DNA of 64,000 bases. Source: Fibrobacterota bacterium. GTDB taxonomy: Bacteria; Fibrobacterota; Chitinivibrionia; Chitinivibrionales; Chitinispirillaceae. Position 1 is the first letter of the stretch. Each line of letters opens with the position of its first letter. The stretch is from NCBI GenBank assembly GCA_023436145.1, contig JAEZKP010000097.1:1-64000 (forward strand). The letters are read 5' to 3'. Of the stretch, positions 9,201-17,661 are shown piece by piece. Position numbers and translations under genes: made by a program. The notes under the pieces are model-generated. The model ran no database searches, was not told the origin of the DNA, and was given only the letters and a program-made list of their open reading frames with translations.

Positions 9201-9723
9201 ATGTACCGATATCAGAAACATGGGTTTCCCGATGAAATCCAATGTCATTAAGCCATAAAGCGAGATTAGCCATGGATAATTCGTCGCCGACCTGAATGCG
9301 GATAATCTTACTGAACAGAGTTTTTCTGGGTAGAATTTTCTGATGAAGAACAGTATATGGAGCGACAATAACTTTATGATTATCATCCAGAAGATTTGAT
9401 AAGACCCGGAAACGAGATTCCACAGTGGGACCAAAAGCAGATTTCATGTTGTAGGGGATAGCATCTCTGGATGGAAATAAAATAACCTTTTCATCACCCA
9501 GAAAAGAGCGACACTCATCCACCAGAGTTTCAGCTTTTTTGCTGTTTTCAGTTAAAACCATGATGGTTTTTTCAGATTTGAAAAAGAGGTCACTAATCAG
9601 GAATGCGTCGCTAGATCCTGCCATCCCAGAAAAAAGTGCGAAGTGAGGTCTTTGGGCCAGATATTTATCGATTTGAGAAAAAGAGAATGAAGACCAGATA
9701 TTGGATAACTGCTTTATAGTCAT
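6271..9723 (-). CDS. mfd: Transcription-repair coupling factor Mfd
   Basis: This 1150-residue protein has full family length and order: UvrB-like N-terminal region (to about 250), RNA-polymerase interaction domain (about 475-545, with DYVVHEDHGISRF), RecG-like helicase and C-terminal TRCF domain. Helicase motifs include Walker A GDVGFGKT (626-633), DEEQ (727-730) and TATPIPRT (753-760). Mfd removes RNA polymerase stalled at lesions and recruits UvrA for transcription-coupled repair. It is the first protein gene of the long minus-strand run and lies 49 bases downstream of the tRNA-Lys gene. Confidence 0.97.
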   Translation of the reverse strand: MTIKQLSNIWSSFSFSQIDKYLAQRPHFALFSGMAGSSDAFLISDLFFKSEKTIMVLTENSKKAETLVDECRSFLGDEKVILFPSRDAIPYNMKSAFGPTVESRFRVLSNLLDDNHKVIVAPYTVLHQKILPRKTLFSKIIRIQVGDELSMANLALWLNDIGFHRETHVSDIGTFSIRGGIVDIYPFLSENPVRIEFWGDFVDSIREFDVFTQKSLSPCNKTEIFPVKEFTFNDSQIEHALKNIEDYCIENRLDQMVVHKLEHQWKSVGDLEGIEWFIHWFDQPYSSILDYLPSDTIIVWNDVINVKRRLDQSRQNYQRHLERVPELFQQTVSYPDKLLHKDDSIEQDLSTYDCVFIETLETPRDTVDFKASFSEQPQLPRELDALTDNLKYHHNQGFRCILLCPNLGHAERMMELVGDNCPFLEIATGFLLHGFLHKDENILLYTESQIINRVIRPLRVKKQKSGIPITGYDALSPGDYVVHEDHGISRFIGIERIKTGESQNDCMVLIYADHAKVYVPVEDFHKVQKYVGKDTVEPVLSKIGTSAWERLKTRTRESLKEMAQELIELYAKRQYLEGISFQKDNMWQKEFEDSFIYEETADQLKAIQEIKEDMESSKPMDRLVCGDVGFGKTEVAMRAAFKAVMSGYQVAVLAPTTILAAQHFSTFSERMSDFPVKIATLSRFLKPSEQKPVVEKVKEGKIDILIGTHRILSEDIEFKNLGLLIIDEEQRFGVNHKEKLRQLRYKVDTLSLTATPIPRTLHMSLIGARDLSIINTPPRNRLPIETKVAEYHDELVKKAVDYELQRGGQIYFVNNRIKNLEAIQDKLEQIAPKARIIAAHGQMDEKELELIMKEFIAGRYDILLSTVIIENGLDIPNVNTIIVNRADTLGLSQLYQLRGRVGRSSEQAYAFFLTPPFNQVNEISLKKLRALEQYTDLGSGFQIAMRDMEIRGAGNILGTRQHGFIAAVGFELYCRLLQDAVAEIKGEKTEIKTPDVKLEIPLEAYIPTEYISDGPARISLYQEISAVSTLEAVNEIQNSMHDRFGPLPDSVSSLILLMKVKILGRRTGSCRIAINKNSELVLSFQGEQQQIKNNIQSVFQSSKRDFQVQYDEPISLRTKLAATGKKEMVLETIDILGRINISDSENLEKL

Positions 9724-9772
9724 ACTAAACTCATTTTTTTTGGTGAATTGGCGGGCAGGAGAAATTGGGGAA

Positions 9773-9844
9773 TGAGCTAGGAAGGATTCGAACCTTCGAC
9801 TCTCGCCTTAAAAGGGCGATACTCTACCACTGAGTTACTAGCCC
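9773..9844 (-). tRNA. tRNA-Lys (anticodon UUU)
   Basis: A complete cloverleaf can be drawn on the minus strand. The 7-bp acceptor stem (GGGCTAG/CTAGCTC) has one G-U pair, the D-stem is ACTC/GAGT, and the anticodon stem TCGCC/GGCGA closes the loop CTTTTAA, giving anticodon TTT. The T-arm is GAAGG-TTCGAAT-CCTTC. The discriminator base is A and the next bases are TT, so CCA is not encoded and must be added by a nucleotidyltransferase. The gene points into mfd 49 bases downstream. Confidence 0.96.
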
Positions 9845-9982
9845 AGATAATATCCCTGACTGGGAAAAAAATAGTTTCTTAATATAATTAAATTTGTAAG
9901 AAAATACAAACAATATTTCGCCATACCCATATACTTACTTGATTTCGATTACCTGGTCGGTAGTATTGTAATTTAGAAAATT

Positions 9983-11113
9983 TTAAAAATGGCTTCGGAA
10001 AATTACTTCCGGGCAAAATAGAAAATTCCTGGATTCAGTAGAACCTGGGAAAATGGAATGAAAAAAACGGAATCTGGGAATAATTGAGATATGTTTGTGA
10101 GCAGCTATGCTGGATTTAATGTCACAAAAAAGAAAATGGGATTTGGAATTTTTGTGTGCTATATCTGTAGCATTGCTGTATTTGATATCAAATTCTATTA
10201 AAAAGTTGCCACTATTAACCGCTGTGCCTGCCATGCATTCAAAACCGCTGTAATTACCGGCAGAGGAAAAGCTAAAGCGCGGAGATTTGCTGTTATAATT
10301 TATTAAGCGAGCCCAGGCACTCATCAGATGAAAACGGATGGTTTTATTCAGAATAAAATTTGAGTTGAAGCCCCAACCAGCTTCGTGGTTTATTCTCTCC
10401 GGATGCTGATTAAGGTTTTTGTTGTAAATAAAAGCGAACTGCGGGCTGAGGTTAAAGTTGTTCCAGCGAAAGGGAAGATTTAAAACGTAAAGGAAAATGG
10501 AAGAATCAGCATTGCTAAACAGGAACCTGGATTCTGACTTTTGAAATACTGTCGCGAAAAATTCCGGTGAAAAGGAGTGTTTAAATAAGTGTAATCCAAA
10601 TTTAACACCCAATAGGGAATTGTTTGTAGCATCAGACCAGCCGATAAATGCAGCACCCTGATAATTATCTGCAGCCAGGGAACGTTCCAAAAGGTCGAGA
10701 GGCCCTGAATTTCTGAGGGGAACTTTACCTGTTTGCAGATAAAAAATACCCGGTTTCCATTGAATGTATGCCAGATGAAAGCAGGGATAGGAAAATACCG
10801 GATAATATTTATTTGAGACCATAACAGAGTTGTCAAAAGGATAATCTGCTTTGTTTATGGAAGCCCAGTCGTTGCCAAACTGAAATTGAACCTGCAGTTT
10901 AGGGTTAATTTTAACGATGAAACCAAAATATATACCAATTTTATTGGGATGGTCTGCTGTTGAATGTTTTATTGCCTGTGAATCAGAAACAGATGAATAA
11001 CTCCATACTAAACTGTATTGGGCAAGCCCATAAGGGATGAAAACGGAATCTTTATTTTTATGTGCTCTGCAACAAATGATAATAATAAGAAGAAAAAAAA
11101 CTGTGCGGTCCAT
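9983..11113 (-). CDS. Outer-membrane beta-barrel protein, paralogue A
   Basis: This 376-residue protein has a hydrophobic N-terminal export signal, alternating amphipathic strands rich in aromatic residues, and a C-terminal Phe (IFRSHF), the usual signal for insertion by the BAM complex. It is clearly homologous to the next upstream gene: both share PYGxAQYxL near the N-terminus, a QFxxGNDWxS motif and a VGxVPxxN-like strand. A porin or adhesin-like role is possible but cannot be assigned. The ribosome site is weak. It lies 130 bases after its paralogue, separated by a strong hairpin. Confidence 0.65.
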   Translation of the reverse strand: MDRTVFFLLIIIICCRAHKNKDSVFIPYGLAQYSLVWSYSSVSDSQAIKHSTADHPNKIGIYFGFIVKINPKLQVQFQFGNDWASINKADYPFDNSVMVSNKYYPVFSYPCFHLAYIQWKPGIFYLQTGKVPLRNSGPLDLLERSLAADNYQGAAFIGWSDATNNSLLGVKFGLHLFKHSFSPEFFATVFQKSESRFLFSNADSSIFLYVLNLPFRWNNFNLSPQFAFIYNKNLNQHPERINHEAGWGFNSNFILNKTIRFHLMSAWARLINYNSKSPRFSFSSAGNYSGFECMAGTAVNSGNFLIEFDIKYSNATDIAHKNSKSHFLFCDIKSSIAAHKHISIIPRFRFFHSIFPGSTESRNFLFCPEVIFRSHF

Positions 11114-11200
11114 GGTAATATCTGATTACAAAAGACATGCCAGAGTCTTCGTAATAAGAGCCCATGGATTATTAAATTGATAGGAGAAACTGGATAGAAC

Positions 11201-11232
11201 TGTAAAGACGTCAATTGAGAAACGTCTTTACA
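11201..11232 (-). terminator. Perfect 11-bp inverted repeat between the two barrel genes
   Basis: Bases 11201-11211 and 11222-11232 are perfect reverse complements (TGTAAAGACGT/ACGTCTTTACA) around a 10-base loop. The hairpin lies 12 bases past the stop of barrel gene B in the minus direction. The downstream T-run is poor, so it may attenuate rather than fully terminate before barrel gene A. Confidence 0.5.
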
Positions 11233-11243
11233 TAAAAAGAGAA

Positions 11244-12377
11244 TTAAAATGATCCGCTGAAAATCAGTTCAGGCCTGGTTTTTACAATTGTTTTCTCAAT
11301 TTCTGAAGTGGTGATAAAAATTCTCAGACGAGGTCTGATAATAAAATATTTGTTGAGCATCCATGAATATAAAGTCTCAATATAAGGATATATTTCCTTA
11401 TCCATCAGAGATTCTTTATCATCATCAGAACCTATTTTGAAGTCGAGGTCAAATCTACCCGGGCCAATGTTTACAGAGGCACCCACTCCCCCATTTATCC
11501 CAATCTGCTTTATGGTTACATCCTCAGAACTGGAGGTATCGGAAAGAACATTTTGATAAAAAATCGCACATCCGTATCCAAATCTTAGAGAAAAATTATT
11601 GTTTATTTTTATATCCCCATCCATACCACCAAAAAATTCGTGATCCTTTTGTTTGGAGACCCGGTCATAATGTCTATAAGGAATTGCTATAAACTGAGGT
11701 AGAAGATTTAAGCCATTGAAGGATATAGGCATTTCCATCATAACCATTATTCCATCAGCATTTTGGAGAAAATCCTCACTAAGAGGTGCTTTTCTCTGAG
11801 AGATCACTGTGGTGAAAAGATCGAGCCCCAATTTGAAATCTTTTTTGCTGATTGGAGCACCAATCCTTAACCCATCTAAAGTACCATTAGTGGATGCAAC
11901 CCAGGGCTGGTGAGAACATGACTCATATCGGATTTTTTTACCGTTATTGGATCTGTAAAGAGAGATGCCTAAAATGTCTGTAACAGAGGTGTTTTTAATG
12001 GGAACTCTACCAACCTGGATATGCATGTATCCGGGGTCCCAGTTAACAAAAGCCAGACTGAAATAAGGGTAAAGAGCTGCTCTGTTGTTAAGCAGGTTAC
12101 TATTATCGATAGACACGGCTTCGGTTGAGCCCCAGTCATTACCTATTTCAAACTGAAAATTAACCTGAGAATTAAGCGTTGCCTTAAGTCCGACTTTATA
12201 TCCGATGGTGTTGGAATAGTTTCCACTTGAAGCGGAATAGCCATTAAAGCTTTCTGACAGAAACTCATAACGCAATCGATATTGAGCCATTCCATAAGGG
12301 CTGAAAGAAATACCCTCCGGAAGTGCGGCAGAAATGGAGAAAGATAGAAACAGAAAAGCAAACAGCGCTCGAACCAT
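11244..12377 (-). CDS. Outer-membrane beta-barrel protein, paralogue B
   Basis: This 377-residue protein has a clean signal peptide (MVRALFAFLFLSFSISA), amphipathic strands throughout and a terminal Phe (IFSGSF). It is a paralogue of the following gene. An AAGGAG ribosome site precedes the ATG. A conserved strand reads YMHIQVGRVPIKNTS, resembling the early strands of porin-like proteins that start GRIPIKN. Neighbouring genes are a sensory hydrogenase operon upstream and its paralogue downstream, which say little about cargo. I assign only an outer-membrane location. Confidence 0.7.
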   Translation of the reverse strand: MVRALFAFLFLSFSISAALPEGISFSPYGMAQYRLRYEFLSESFNGYSASSGNYSNTIGYKVGLKATLNSQVNFQFEIGNDWGSTEAVSIDNSNLLNNRAALYPYFSLAFVNWDPGYMHIQVGRVPIKNTSVTDILGISLYRSNNGKKIRYESCSHQPWVASTNGTLDGLRIGAPISKKDFKLGLDLFTTVISQRKAPLSEDFLQNADGIMVMMEMPISFNGLNLLPQFIAIPYRHYDRVSKQKDHEFFGGMDGDIKINNNFSLRFGYGCAIFYQNVLSDTSSSEDVTIKQIGINGGVGASVNIGPGRFDLDFKIGSDDDKESLMDKEIYPYIETLYSWMLNKYFIIRPRLRIFITTSEIEKTIVKTRPELIFSGSF

Positions 12378-12579
12378 AGAAAGACTCCTTGGAGATTATG
12401 GAATTTGATAATAATTAAAACAGTAACCTTGATGAACCGCTTAAATCTACTTTGTCAGCAACTTGAAATTTTAAATAAATTCTATATTGCGCTTTAAAAT
12501 TTAACAGAATAGATTATTCGATATTTGTTTTTATATGGCTATAAAAAAAATAGAAGAGGAAAAATAGAAGAAAGGAAAC

Positions 12580-13755
12580 TCAGGTGTATCTTATAAAAAC
12601 AGATTTTAAGTATTTTTGTTCGAGTGTGGCCGCCAGCCTTCGCACCACGGACTGACGAAGCTCGATATTCTGGCTTAGGTGGATCTGATTTGCCTGATTC
12701 AAGCGGGTACCCACCACAAAAGTAATCTCATCACTTTCCAGTAATAATTCTGTGAGCTGAACTGCAGCATTGAAAGATTCCACAATATTTCCCTTATCCA
12801 GATATTCCAAAGCTTTGGTCATCGTGATGATCCCTTCGGTAACCAGATCGACTCCATCCATGATTGAATGAGGAGGAACTTCCGGGTGAACATTTCTTAG
12901 GTCAACGGAGATGGCTTTGTTCAACTCCCGTCCCAGTATTTTAGCTGTAGTACCACCACAGATTGCCTTTTTCCCCTCAAAGGAGCTAAAAACTGAAGCA
13001 AGTTGCTTATCATTAGCCTGATCGACAGGAGCTCCGGTTACCACCAGCACTTTTCTGGGGCTTCGAAAATAGATTACCCCACAGGTGGTATCGTCTCCGC
13101 ACTGCCATCCATCATTTTCCAAAGCTTTATCAACCAGCGTTTTTGCCAGATTCCGGGCAGAAATGTAGGGGTTTTCATTTATGTGTTGGAGAACAGATGA
13201 GTTGACCCCATCGATGCCCCAGCCAAAAGGGGTAGAATGTTTGCCCATACCTGATTGATTCAATCCATCAGAAAAAAAGATGATCCTGTCATCTTTGAGT
13301 GCCTGGAACTTGGAAATTAACAGAGTAGTTTTGCGGCTCTTTTCATTCTCCATAATAATTTCTTTTTTGCAGATTGGAACAACGAGTCCATTGCGCACCA
13401 GAATAAATGGAGGATTATCATACTCTACAATATTAACGGTCAAATCCGGATAGATATCCAGAATTGTAAAAGTAGCATAGCTTATTCTTCTTTCTTTACA
13501 GACTGGAAGGGTTTTCATGATGACAGAAGCAGCTTTTTCGATATCCAGATGGTTGGTGATGAACTTTAACGCCATAGTAGCAGTCAAAGTGGATAAGACA
13601 CTGGCTTTTATGCCACTTCCCAGACCATCAGAGAGTACTGCAACCGTGCGATTCTCCTCTTTAATTCTCTGAGAGAGAAAGGTATCACCGATAACTCTCT
13701 GCCTGAATTTACTTTTCGATTCAGCTCCGACTTCTACAAAAGGAGATCTGCTCAT
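12580..13755 (-). CDS. SpoIIE-family (PP2C-like) serine phosphatase of the sensory hydrogenase operon
   Basis: This 391-residue protein has an N-terminal SpoIIE/PP2C-type phosphatase domain (about 1-230) with metal-binding motifs VLSDGLGSG (D43), FFSDGLNQSG (D163) and GDDTTCGV (D221/D222). A C-terminal segment of about 160 residues contains a CGGTTAKILGREL motif I cannot assign. SpoIIE-type phosphatases dephosphorylate anti-sigma-factor antagonists or similar serine phosphoproteins. It starts two bases after the hydrogenase stop, so it is probably the output module of that sensor. No anti-sigma partner is encoded nearby. Confidence 0.85.
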   Translation of the reverse strand: MSRSPFVEVGAESKSKFRQRVIGDTFLSQRIKEENRTVAVLSDGLGSGIKASVLSTLTATMALKFITNHLDIEKAASVIMKTLPVCKERRISYATFTILDIYPDLTVNIVEYDNPPFILVRNGLVVPICKKEIIMENEKSRKTTLLISKFQALKDDRIIFFSDGLNQSGMGKHSTPFGWGIDGVNSSVLQHINENPYISARNLAKTLVDKALENDGWQCGDDTTCGVIYFRSPRKVLVVTGAPVDQANDKQLASVFSSFEGKKAICGGTTAKILGRELNKAISVDLRNVHPEVPPHSIMDGVDLVTEGIITMTKALEYLDKGNIVESFNAAVQLTELLLESDEITFVVGTRLNQANQIHLSQNIELRQSVVRRLAATLEQKYLKSVFIRYT

Positions 13756-13757
13756 GG

Positions 13758-15482
13758 TTAATCCACAGTGTTGTTCATGTCGCCAGAAAAGGACTGGATG
13801 ATAGAAGTTAATACAGTTTCAGATTCAGAAGCATTTTCACCTAAGAGGTATGCGATCTTCTGAACCATGTTTAGATTTTTGTTTATTATTTCCTGGGATC
13901 TTCGAATAATTTGTTCTTTTTGAATTGATGGAGCAGTGATGTCAGCGAAAACGCCACCAATGACGGTATGCGGTTCGATGGTGAAGATTGATCCATTTAA
14001 AATTCGATTTCCAACACGGATATCCCTTTGGATTATATCATCAGCATATTGCAGCACGTGAGTGAAAAGCCCATGAAAGGGGACGATCTTTTCCAGAGAA
14101 GCACCTTCCATTCCGGGATTTGAATCAAAAACAGATACTGTATCAGGACCAAAAAGTTTGGCGAAATTTCTATTCATTTCGATGACTTTAAGTTCTTCAT
14201 CTACAATAATGACACCTGAAGGCATAGTACGAAGCAGTCCGCGAGCCTTGTTTTGAGCCAGTTTTCGCATAAAAGTGACACACATGGTTTTTTCAGCCTT
14301 ACCGACCAGAAGAGCATGTGCAAAGTCTCTACAGCTATCGTAACCGCATCCTCCACAGTTAAGTTCATCTTGAGGTAGAATTTTCCCCACCTGACGCAGG
14401 GCATTAGTGATCTCGTTTTGATCGAAAACTTTATATTCGATGGCAGCATCCAGAATAAAATCATTTATAGGGATAGAAGGAGATCTGGGGATTTTTTTTC
14501 TGGGATAATGGGAAAAATTAACAATTTTAAAACGTTTTATGGCGGTGCAATTACGGTTTTCTGCCTGGGGACCATTCACACAACCACCTTCGCACGCGAG
14601 CGCTTCGATAAAAATATTACTATCTAAACTCAAATTCTGAAGGCCATCCAACGCATTAATGATGTTCTTTAAACCGGAAAAGGTCATAAAAGAGGAATCA
14701 TTGACTGAGCAGTTTGCTTTTATGGTAGCTGCCATTCCCCCATCGACCGGATATAATGCACCTTCCTCGGCATTACCTGGTACAAAGATATCTGTTTCGG
14801 TGGGGACAAATGTTGCCGGGTCGACTTTTTTAATAGATAGCCATTTTCTGAGATCTGAAAAAGTTATAGCTGCATCTATCAAGTTTGGATGTCCGTCCGC
14901 TTCTCTTTTTTTAGCGATGCAGGGGCCGATGAAGATGATGCCAATATCATTACCGAACTTTTTGCGTAATAATTTACAATGACTCAACATAGGTGAAAGA
15001 AGAGCTGTAATGGAGGAGGTGAAATGAGGAAGGTAACGGGTAATCAGATCAACCACCACAGGACAAGCGGATGAAATAAAAATTTTTCCGTTTTGGAGTG
15101 TAAGCTGTTGGGCGACATGGGCGGAGACTTGTTGTGCACCCAGCGCGGTTTCTGAGACTGCATAGAATCCTAGTGATTTAAGAGCAGCGATCAGCTGAGT
15201 TGGTTTCCAATCATTAAATTCACTTATAAAAGATGGAGCCAGGGAGACAAACACTTTTTTTCCTGAACTCAGTAAAGACTCCACTTTCTCCAGTTCATCT
15301 CTTACTTTTTTAGCTTTTGCCGGACAAACATCCACACAATGTCCACACAGAACACACATTTCTGGGATAACGGCGGCGGTGCCATTTTGAATTTTAATAG
15401 CTTTAACAGGGCATTCTCTGACACACTTATAGCAATCCTGGCACTGTGTTTTTTCGGTGTAAATAGGATTGAGATTGTTCAT
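13758..15482 (-). CDS. Sensory [FeFe]-hydrogenase-like iron-sulfur protein with PAS domain (HydS/group C type)
   Basis: This 574-residue protein has, in order, two [4Fe-4S] ferredoxin motifs (C14/17/20/24 and C43/46/49/53), an H-cluster domain, a CGGCGYDSC...C iron-sulfur motif (C376/379/384/401) and a PAS domain (about 410-510). The four likely H-cluster ligands are present: C140 in SSACP, C188 in GPCIAKK, and C297 and C301 in ACEGGC. The catalytic proton-relay Cys of the usual TSCCP motif is Ala139, a change seen in putative sensory rather than metabolic hydrogenases. It probably senses H2 or redox state and signals through PAS to the coupled phosphatase. It overlaps the preceding ferredoxin gene by four bases. 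Confidence 0.88.
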   Translation of the reverse strand: MNNLNPIYTEKTQCQDCYKCVRECPVKAIKIQNGTAAVIPEMCVLCGHCVDVCPAKAKKVRDELEKVESLLSSGKKVFVSLAPSFISEFNDWKPTQLIAALKSLGFYAVSETALGAQQVSAHVAQQLTLQNGKIFISSACPVVVDLITRYLPHFTSSITALLSPMLSHCKLLRKKFGNDIGIIFIGPCIAKKREADGHPNLIDAAITFSDLRKWLSIKKVDPATFVPTETDIFVPGNAEEGALYPVDGGMAATIKANCSVNDSSFMTFSGLKNIINALDGLQNLSLDSNIFIEALACEGGCVNGPQAENRNCTAIKRFKIVNFSHYPRKKIPRSPSIPINDFILDAAIEYKVFDQNEITNALRQVGKILPQDELNCGGCGYDSCRDFAHALLVGKAEKTMCVTFMRKLAQNKARGLLRTMPSGVIIVDEELKVIEMNRNFAKLFGPDTVSVFDSNPGMEGASLEKIVPFHGLFTHVLQYADDIIQRDIRVGNRILNGSIFTIEPHTVIGGVFADITAPSIQKEQIIRRSQEIINKNLNMVQKIAYLLGENASESETVLTSIIQSFSGDMNNTVD

Positions 15483-15751
15483 GAGTGAGTTTCCAGAGGA
15501 TTAAAAAGATGTTTATTGAGAATTTCATCCAGTGTTTTGGAACAGAGATGAAGATATAGAATACCATCGATGGTGATTGTTGGGCCATCAATGCAATGTC
15601 CCTGGCAAAGGCTACCTTTTATTTCCACAATATCGGTGAGTTGATGCTGGTTGAGAAAATTTTGAATCTGGGCCAGAAGGGTTGAATTGCCGTTGGCAAA
15701 ACAGGAACTGCCAAGGCACAAAGAGATAGAGTGCTTTATAGTTTTTTTCAT
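15479..15751 (-). CDS. Thioredoxin-like [2Fe-2S] ferredoxin
   Basis: This 90-residue protein matches the NuoE/HoxE C-terminal thioredoxin-like ferredoxin fold. The four cluster ligands fit the pattern C-x4-C...C-x3-C, with C12 and C17 in SLCLGSSC and the second pair in SLCQGHC. It should bind one [2Fe-2S] cluster and pass electrons to or from the hydrogenase-like protein, whose start overlaps its stop. It is the first gene of the operon and is divergent from the GH9 gene across a 220-base intergenic region. Confidence 0.86.
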   Translation of the reverse strand: MKKTIKHSISLCLGSSCFANGNSTLLAQIQNFLNQHQLTDIVEIKGSLCQGHCIDGPTITIDGILYLHLCSKTLDEILNKHLFNPLETHS

Positions 15752-15971
15752 TATTCCATTTCCGGGTAAATTTTGAAAGAATACGGATAATATAAAAATA
15801 CATTTAAAGAGGTCTTTTGAGTAGGAGCATAAAAAGCAATGATAGCAGACAATAAAAGAACGGGAATCTATTTTGATGTTATTTACCTATTAATAAAAGA
15901 GAGACTTATTAATTAAGTTTGAACCACAATTTTTTTTTCCCAGGTATACCAATTAGCATTTTATCTGAGGC

Positions 15972-17603
15972 ATGATAGAGGTAGATGGTAACTTAACAAA
16001 GGAAATATATTTGGAAAATGAGTTGAATACACTGGTGCGCTTAAATTCCCTTGGATTTCTTCCTTTTCAACAGAAGAGAGCTTCTATTGCGGTGTCTTGC
16101 AAAGATTTCTGGGTTGTGAATGCGAGAAACAACCAGGAGGTTTTCAGAGGAGAAACAAGCGGACCTCTTTATAATGAAGATACTGGTGAGCAGCTTTTTA
16201 CGGCTGATTTTAGTGAAATTACTGTTCCGGGAGTCTATTATCTTAGGGTAGATCAGATAGGCAATTCCATTCAATTTGAAATTGGAAATAATATTTATGT
16301 TGAACCGTTTCGTACAGTTATGCTGGGAATGTATTTGTGGAGATGTGGTACTAATGTAAATGCTACATATAAGGGAGTTACCTTCAGCCATGCTCCATGT
16401 CATCTGGAAGATGCAGGGACTGATTTTCTGGATGGTTATGAAAAAAACAAACCGGCTGCAGGTGGTTGGCATGATGCCGGGGATTATAACAAGTATGTAG
16501 TCAATGCCGGAATAAGTCTTTATCTGATGTTTATGGCTTGGGAGCAATTTAAAGAGAGAATAAAAAAAATCGATTATCTTCCTGATCAAACTTCTGAATC
16601 AAATCTCCCCCATTATCTTCAAGAAATAAAGTGGGAGATAGACTGGCTATTTTCGATGCAGCTGGAAAATGGGGCAGTTTCTCATAAAATCAGTACAAAA
16701 GAGTTTTGTGGGTTTATTATGCCTGAGGAGGAAAAAGATAAGCGATACTTCTGCTCCTGGGGTACTACAGCAACTGCAGATTTCTGTTCAATTATGGCTG
16801 CGGCATACAGAGCATTTAAAGAATATGATAACAGATATGCAGACAAATGCTTAAATGCAGCTATAAAAAGTTATCATTTTTTGATAGAGCATCCATTTGA
16901 CATTGCTCCTGACCAGAGCCAGTTTCACACGGGTATGTATGCAGCAGAGGATGAAGTTCACAGACTCTGGGCTGCGGCAGAGATGTGGGAATCGACCGGA
17001 GAAATCCAGTATTTAAATGATTTTGAAAGTAATGCTCTGAAACAGTCTCAGAGGATAGATCTTATTTTTAATTGGAAAGATACAAAGAATCTTGGAATGA
17101 TAAGATATCTTTTTTCCAGTAGAACAGGAAAAAATCGGGATCTGGTTGAGGCGATTTCAACTGAGCTTCTTTCAGTTGCAGACTCAATGGTAAGAATTGC
17201 TGATAAGCATGGATATAACCGGTCGTTGGGAAATTTTTACTGTTGGGGAGCAAACGGTAACCTTTTGAATCAGGTTTTAGTGCTGCAAGCCGCATTTACC
17301 ATAAAAGCCAACAGTGAATATCTCAACACGGCATTGAATGGGCTTGGTTTTATCTTTGGAAGAAACCGCTATTGCAGGTCTTTTGTAACTGGAATAGGAT
17401 TTAATCCACCTCTTTTTCCTCATGATCGAAGATCAGCTGCAGATAAAATAGAAATGCCCTGGCCTGGTTATCTGGTAGGTGGACCGGCCGAGAGTGCAAA
17501 TGATTATCAGGACAGTGCAGAGGATTGTCGTACTAACGAAATAGCGATAAACTGGAATGCCGCATTGATATATGCTTTAGCTGGATTTCTTTTTTGGGAG
17601 TAG
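15972..17603 (+). CDS. Glycoside hydrolase family 9 enzyme without a signal peptide
   Basis: This 543-residue protein has an N-terminal Ig-like CelD_N domain (about 20-110) and a GH9 catalytic domain. Catalytic-site motifs are intact: GGWHDAGDY (D168 and D171), PHDRRS (H484) and the general acid E523 in TNEIAINW. GH9 enzymes hydrolyse beta-1,4-glucans; intracellular members act on cello- or chito-oligosaccharides. There is no signal peptide, and an in-frame stop lies two codons before the ATG, so no export signal is hidden upstream. The ATG has a cramped GAGG site; a TTG at codon 14 with AAGGA upstream is an alternative. A cytoplasmic oligosaccharide-cleaving role is inferred. Confidence 0.88.
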   Translation: MIEVDGNLTKEIYLENELNTLVRLNSLGFLPFQQKRASIAVSCKDFWVVNARNNQEVFRGETSGPLYNEDTGEQLFTADFSEITVPGVYYLRVDQIGNSIQFEIGNNIYVEPFRTVMLGMYLWRCGTNVNATYKGVTFSHAPCHLEDAGTDFLDGYEKNKPAAGGWHDAGDYNKYVVNAGISLYLMFMAWEQFKERIKKIDYLPDQTSESNLPHYLQEIKWEIDWLFSMQLENGAVSHKISTKEFCGFIMPEEEKDKRYFCSWGTTATADFCSIMAAAYRAFKEYDNRYADKCLNAAIKSYHFLIEHPFDIAPDQSQFHTGMYAAEDEVHRLWAAAEMWESTGEIQYLNDFESNALKQSQRIDLIFNWKDTKNLGMIRYLFSSRTGKNRDLVEAISTELLSVADSMVRIADKHGYNRSLGNFYCWGANGNLLNQVLVLQAAFTIKANSEYLNTALNGLGFIFGRNRYCRSFVTGIGFNPPLFPHDRRSAADKIEMPWPGYLVGGPAESANDYQDSAEDCRTNEIAINWNAALIYALAGFLFWE

Positions 17604-17661
17604 GTTTTCTGGGTGGCTAAGTTATTGCAGTTTAGCTTAGTTAAAGAAGGTAAGCCATCCT

